Below, piece after piece: positions 59,357 to 60,786 of a stretch of 60,786 bases of DNA. Under the pieces are notes generated by a model. It worked only from the letters and a program-made list of their open reading frames with translations. It was not told the DNA's origin and did not search any database. Source of the DNA: Gemmatimonadaceae bacterium (GTDB taxonomy: Bacteria; Gemmatimonadota; Gemmatimonadetes; Gemmatimonadales; Gemmatimonadaceae); assembly GCA_036496605.1 (NCBI GenBank), contig DASXKV010000042.1:1-60786 (forward strand), given 5' to 3'. The position numbers and the translations under genes are program-made. Each line of letters begins with the position of its first letter. The first letter of the stretch is position 1.

Positions 59357-60786
59357 TTAGAAGCCCGGCGGCCGCTCGCTTGCGACGTTGAGCGATTGCT
59401 CGAGCGCGAGTCCCGCGCGCGCAATGGTTCCTTCGGCGAACAACTGCCCGATCAGAGTCACTCCGTGCGGCACTCGCCGCGGAGGTGAGAACTTTGGTAA
59501 CGGATGCGCTGGGTCGGGCGCCCAATCGCTTCGCGCTTCGGCCACCTGGACGAAACCCGTCCGCAGCGTCAGCGACGGATGACCCGTGTTGTTCGAGATG
59601 ACGAGCATCTCGTCTCGGAGCGACGGTACGAGCAGGAGATCCACCTGCGACATCACGCGCGCCATCTCGCCGGCCACTTTGCGACGCAGGCGATCGGCCT
59701 GCACGAAATCGACGGCCGAGAGATAGCGCGCCTCGCGGAAGAGGTTGGGCCACGCGTCGGGAACCTGCACCTTGAGCTGATCCGCCTGACCACTCAGCGT
59801 CAGTTCCTCGAAAGCCGCTGCTGCTTCGGCGAAGAGGATTACGTTGAGCGAATCGTAAGGCCAGTCGGCGAGCGTGATCGGCGTCGGCTCCATACCCAGC
59901 TTTCGCATAGCCTCGAGCGTCGCGCGGTCGACGTCCGTCGCCGGCGCTTCTTTCATCCAGCTCTCGATGTACCCGACGCGCAGTTTTTTTATCGGCGCAC
60001 TGGCATCGAAGTCGAGTCGTGACGGCACGCTCGCAACGTCTCCCGCGTCCGGACCGCTGATGGCGTGCAGCACGAGCATCGTGTCTTCCACGCTGCGCGT
60101 CATTGGCCCGAGCTTGTCGAGCGACCAGCAGAGCGTCATCGCGCCGGTTCGTGGCACGCGGCCGTACGTCGGACGCAATCCGGTGACGCCGCAGCGCATG
60201 CTGGGGCTCACGATGCTTCCGCCGGTCTCGCTGCCTATCGAGAAAGCGACGAGCCCCGCAGCGGTCGCCGCGCCTGGACCAGCGCTCGACCCTGACGCAC
60301 CCTCCTCGAGCAGCCACGGGTTCATCGTCTGGCCGCCGAACCAGATGTCGTTGAGCGCGAGCGCGCCCATGCTCAACTTCGCGATGAGTACCGCGCCCGC
60401 GGCCTTGAGCCGCGCCACGACCGCCGAGTCGGCGTTAGGCACGCGATGCTGGAACGGCTCGGCGCCGTAGGTCGTCGCGATGCCCGCCGTGTCGAGCAGG
60501 TCCTTCACGCCGTACGGAATCCCGTGGAGTGGACCGCGATACTTCCCGGCCGCGATTTCGGTGTCGGCTTGCTTGGCCTGCGCGAGTGCGGCGTCGCGCG
60601 TGAGAGTAATGATGCATCGCAGCTTGCTGTCGTAGCGCTGGATGCGATCGAGGTAGATCTGCGTTAGGCGAGTGGAGGTGAGCTTGCGCGTCTCGAGCCA
60701 GCGCGAGAGCTGCGTGACCGGAGCGTAGGCGATATCGGCGTCGTTCGTTGGCAGCGGGCCAGGATCGATGGCGCTGCGAACGAAGC
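59357..60786 (-). CDS. Amidase-signature enzyme (partial, N-terminus beyond window)
   Basis: 476 codons are visible; the frame stays open to the window edge. The Ser-Ser-Lys triad is seen: Lys in GIPYGVKDLLD, the glycine/serine-rich loop EGASGSSAGPGAATAAG and nucleophile region GSETGGSIVSPSMRCG. The family hydrolyses amides (amidase, GatA and relatives). It is probably not GatA: the C-terminal region (VAEARSDWAPDPAHPLPKFS) is unlike it and no gatB/gatC is near. The first part (LTSTRLTQIYLDRIQRYD) is helical. Stop at 59357 follows repeat copy C. Confidence 0.9.
   Translation of the reverse strand, partial: FVRSAIDPGPLPTNDADIAYAPVTQLSRWLETRKLTSTRLTQIYLDRIQRYDSKLRCIITLTRDAALAQAKQADTEIAAGKYRGPLHGIPYGVKDLLDTAGIATTYGAEPFQHRVPNADSAVVARLKAAGAVLIAKLSMGALALNDIWFGGQTMNPWLLEEGASGSSAGPGAATAAGLVAFSIGSETGGSIVSPSMRCGVTGLRPTYGRVPRTGAMTLCWSLDKLGPMTRSVEDTMLVLHAISGPDAGDVASVPSRLDFDASAPIKKLRVGYIESWMKEAPATDVDRATLEAMRKLGMEPTPITLADWPYDSLNVILFAEAAAAFEELTLSGQADQLKVQVPDAWPNLFREARYLSAVDFVQADRLRRKVAGEMARVMSQVDLLLVPSLRDEMLVISNNTGHPSLTLRTGFVQVAEARSDWAPDPAHPLPKFSPPRRVPHGVTLIGQLFAEGTIARAGLALEQSLNVASERPPGF

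Noticed and set aside
1-60786. CRISPR arrays, rRNA, phage structural genes, conjugation genes
   Set aside because: I looked for regularly spaced repeats and known families and saw none; the heptad loci have no spacers.

Overview
The window is GC-rich, gene-dense bacterial DNA. Three things point to Gemmatimonadota or a close neighbour such as Acidobacteriota: two very large FtsX/MacB-type permeases of the ADOP kind with a PadR regulator, PknB-like kinases, and many secreted hydrolases and beta-propeller proteins. This assignment is inferred from gene content only, since no rRNA is present. Positions 1-393 hold the N-terminal part of an Ig-like-domain lipoprotein on the minus strand. About 500-15,450 is an integrated accessory island. 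From left to right it has a three-gene minus-strand operon facing an XRE regulator with a clear operator array, a run of small hypothetical genes with recombination scars (an exact 48-bp duplication), an AlbA_2-type gene, and a Cys-rich gene split by an internally deleted IS21 element with a perfect 5-bp target duplication. After that come a CI-like repressor facing an excisionase-like gene, and a tightly overlapping plus-strand operon for replication initiator-like and DnaC-like proteins, three small proteins and a tyrosine integrase. The integrase frame runs antisense through tRNA-Thr and tRNA-Leu, so a tRNA 3-prime end was probably the integration site. I could not find a second att copy in the window.

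Positions 15,451-16,261 are a seven-gene tRNA cluster on the minus strand. In transcription order it is His, Trp, Glu(CTC), Glu(TTC), Asp, Leu, Thr. It is followed by efp.

Positions 16,364-60,786 look like core chromosome. They carry the conserved tesA / ybbA-ybbP arrangement, a single-domain response regulator, two paralogous membrane Ser/Thr kinases, and a large VPS10/BNR-type secreted beta-propeller. Next are several exported alpha/beta hydrolases and peptidases (MetX-like, GHSRGG hydrolase, S9 peptidase, cyanophycinase) and a GWxTD-like protein. A MarR-CLC antiporter pair, an FMN-dependent alpha-hydroxy-acid oxidase and a second MarR follow. Then come an RND pump without its adaptor, an OmpX-like barrel, an EmrB-type MFS pump with its GbsR/MarR regulator and a palindromic operator, and an ADOP-ADOP-PadR group. 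The window ends with an ankyrin-VOC fusion, small proteins including a C2H2 zinc finger, and an amidase cut by the window edge.

The strongest unexplained signals are at the DNA level. The heptamer GTTAGGC/GCCTAAC, usually extended to CGTTAGGC, occurs at least 44 times across genes, all reading contexts and both strands. Degenerate heptad repeats with inverted purine/pyrimidine arms recur at six intergenic sites. A roughly 175-bp interspersed repeat is present in three copies. Long nested inverted repeats sit between genes.
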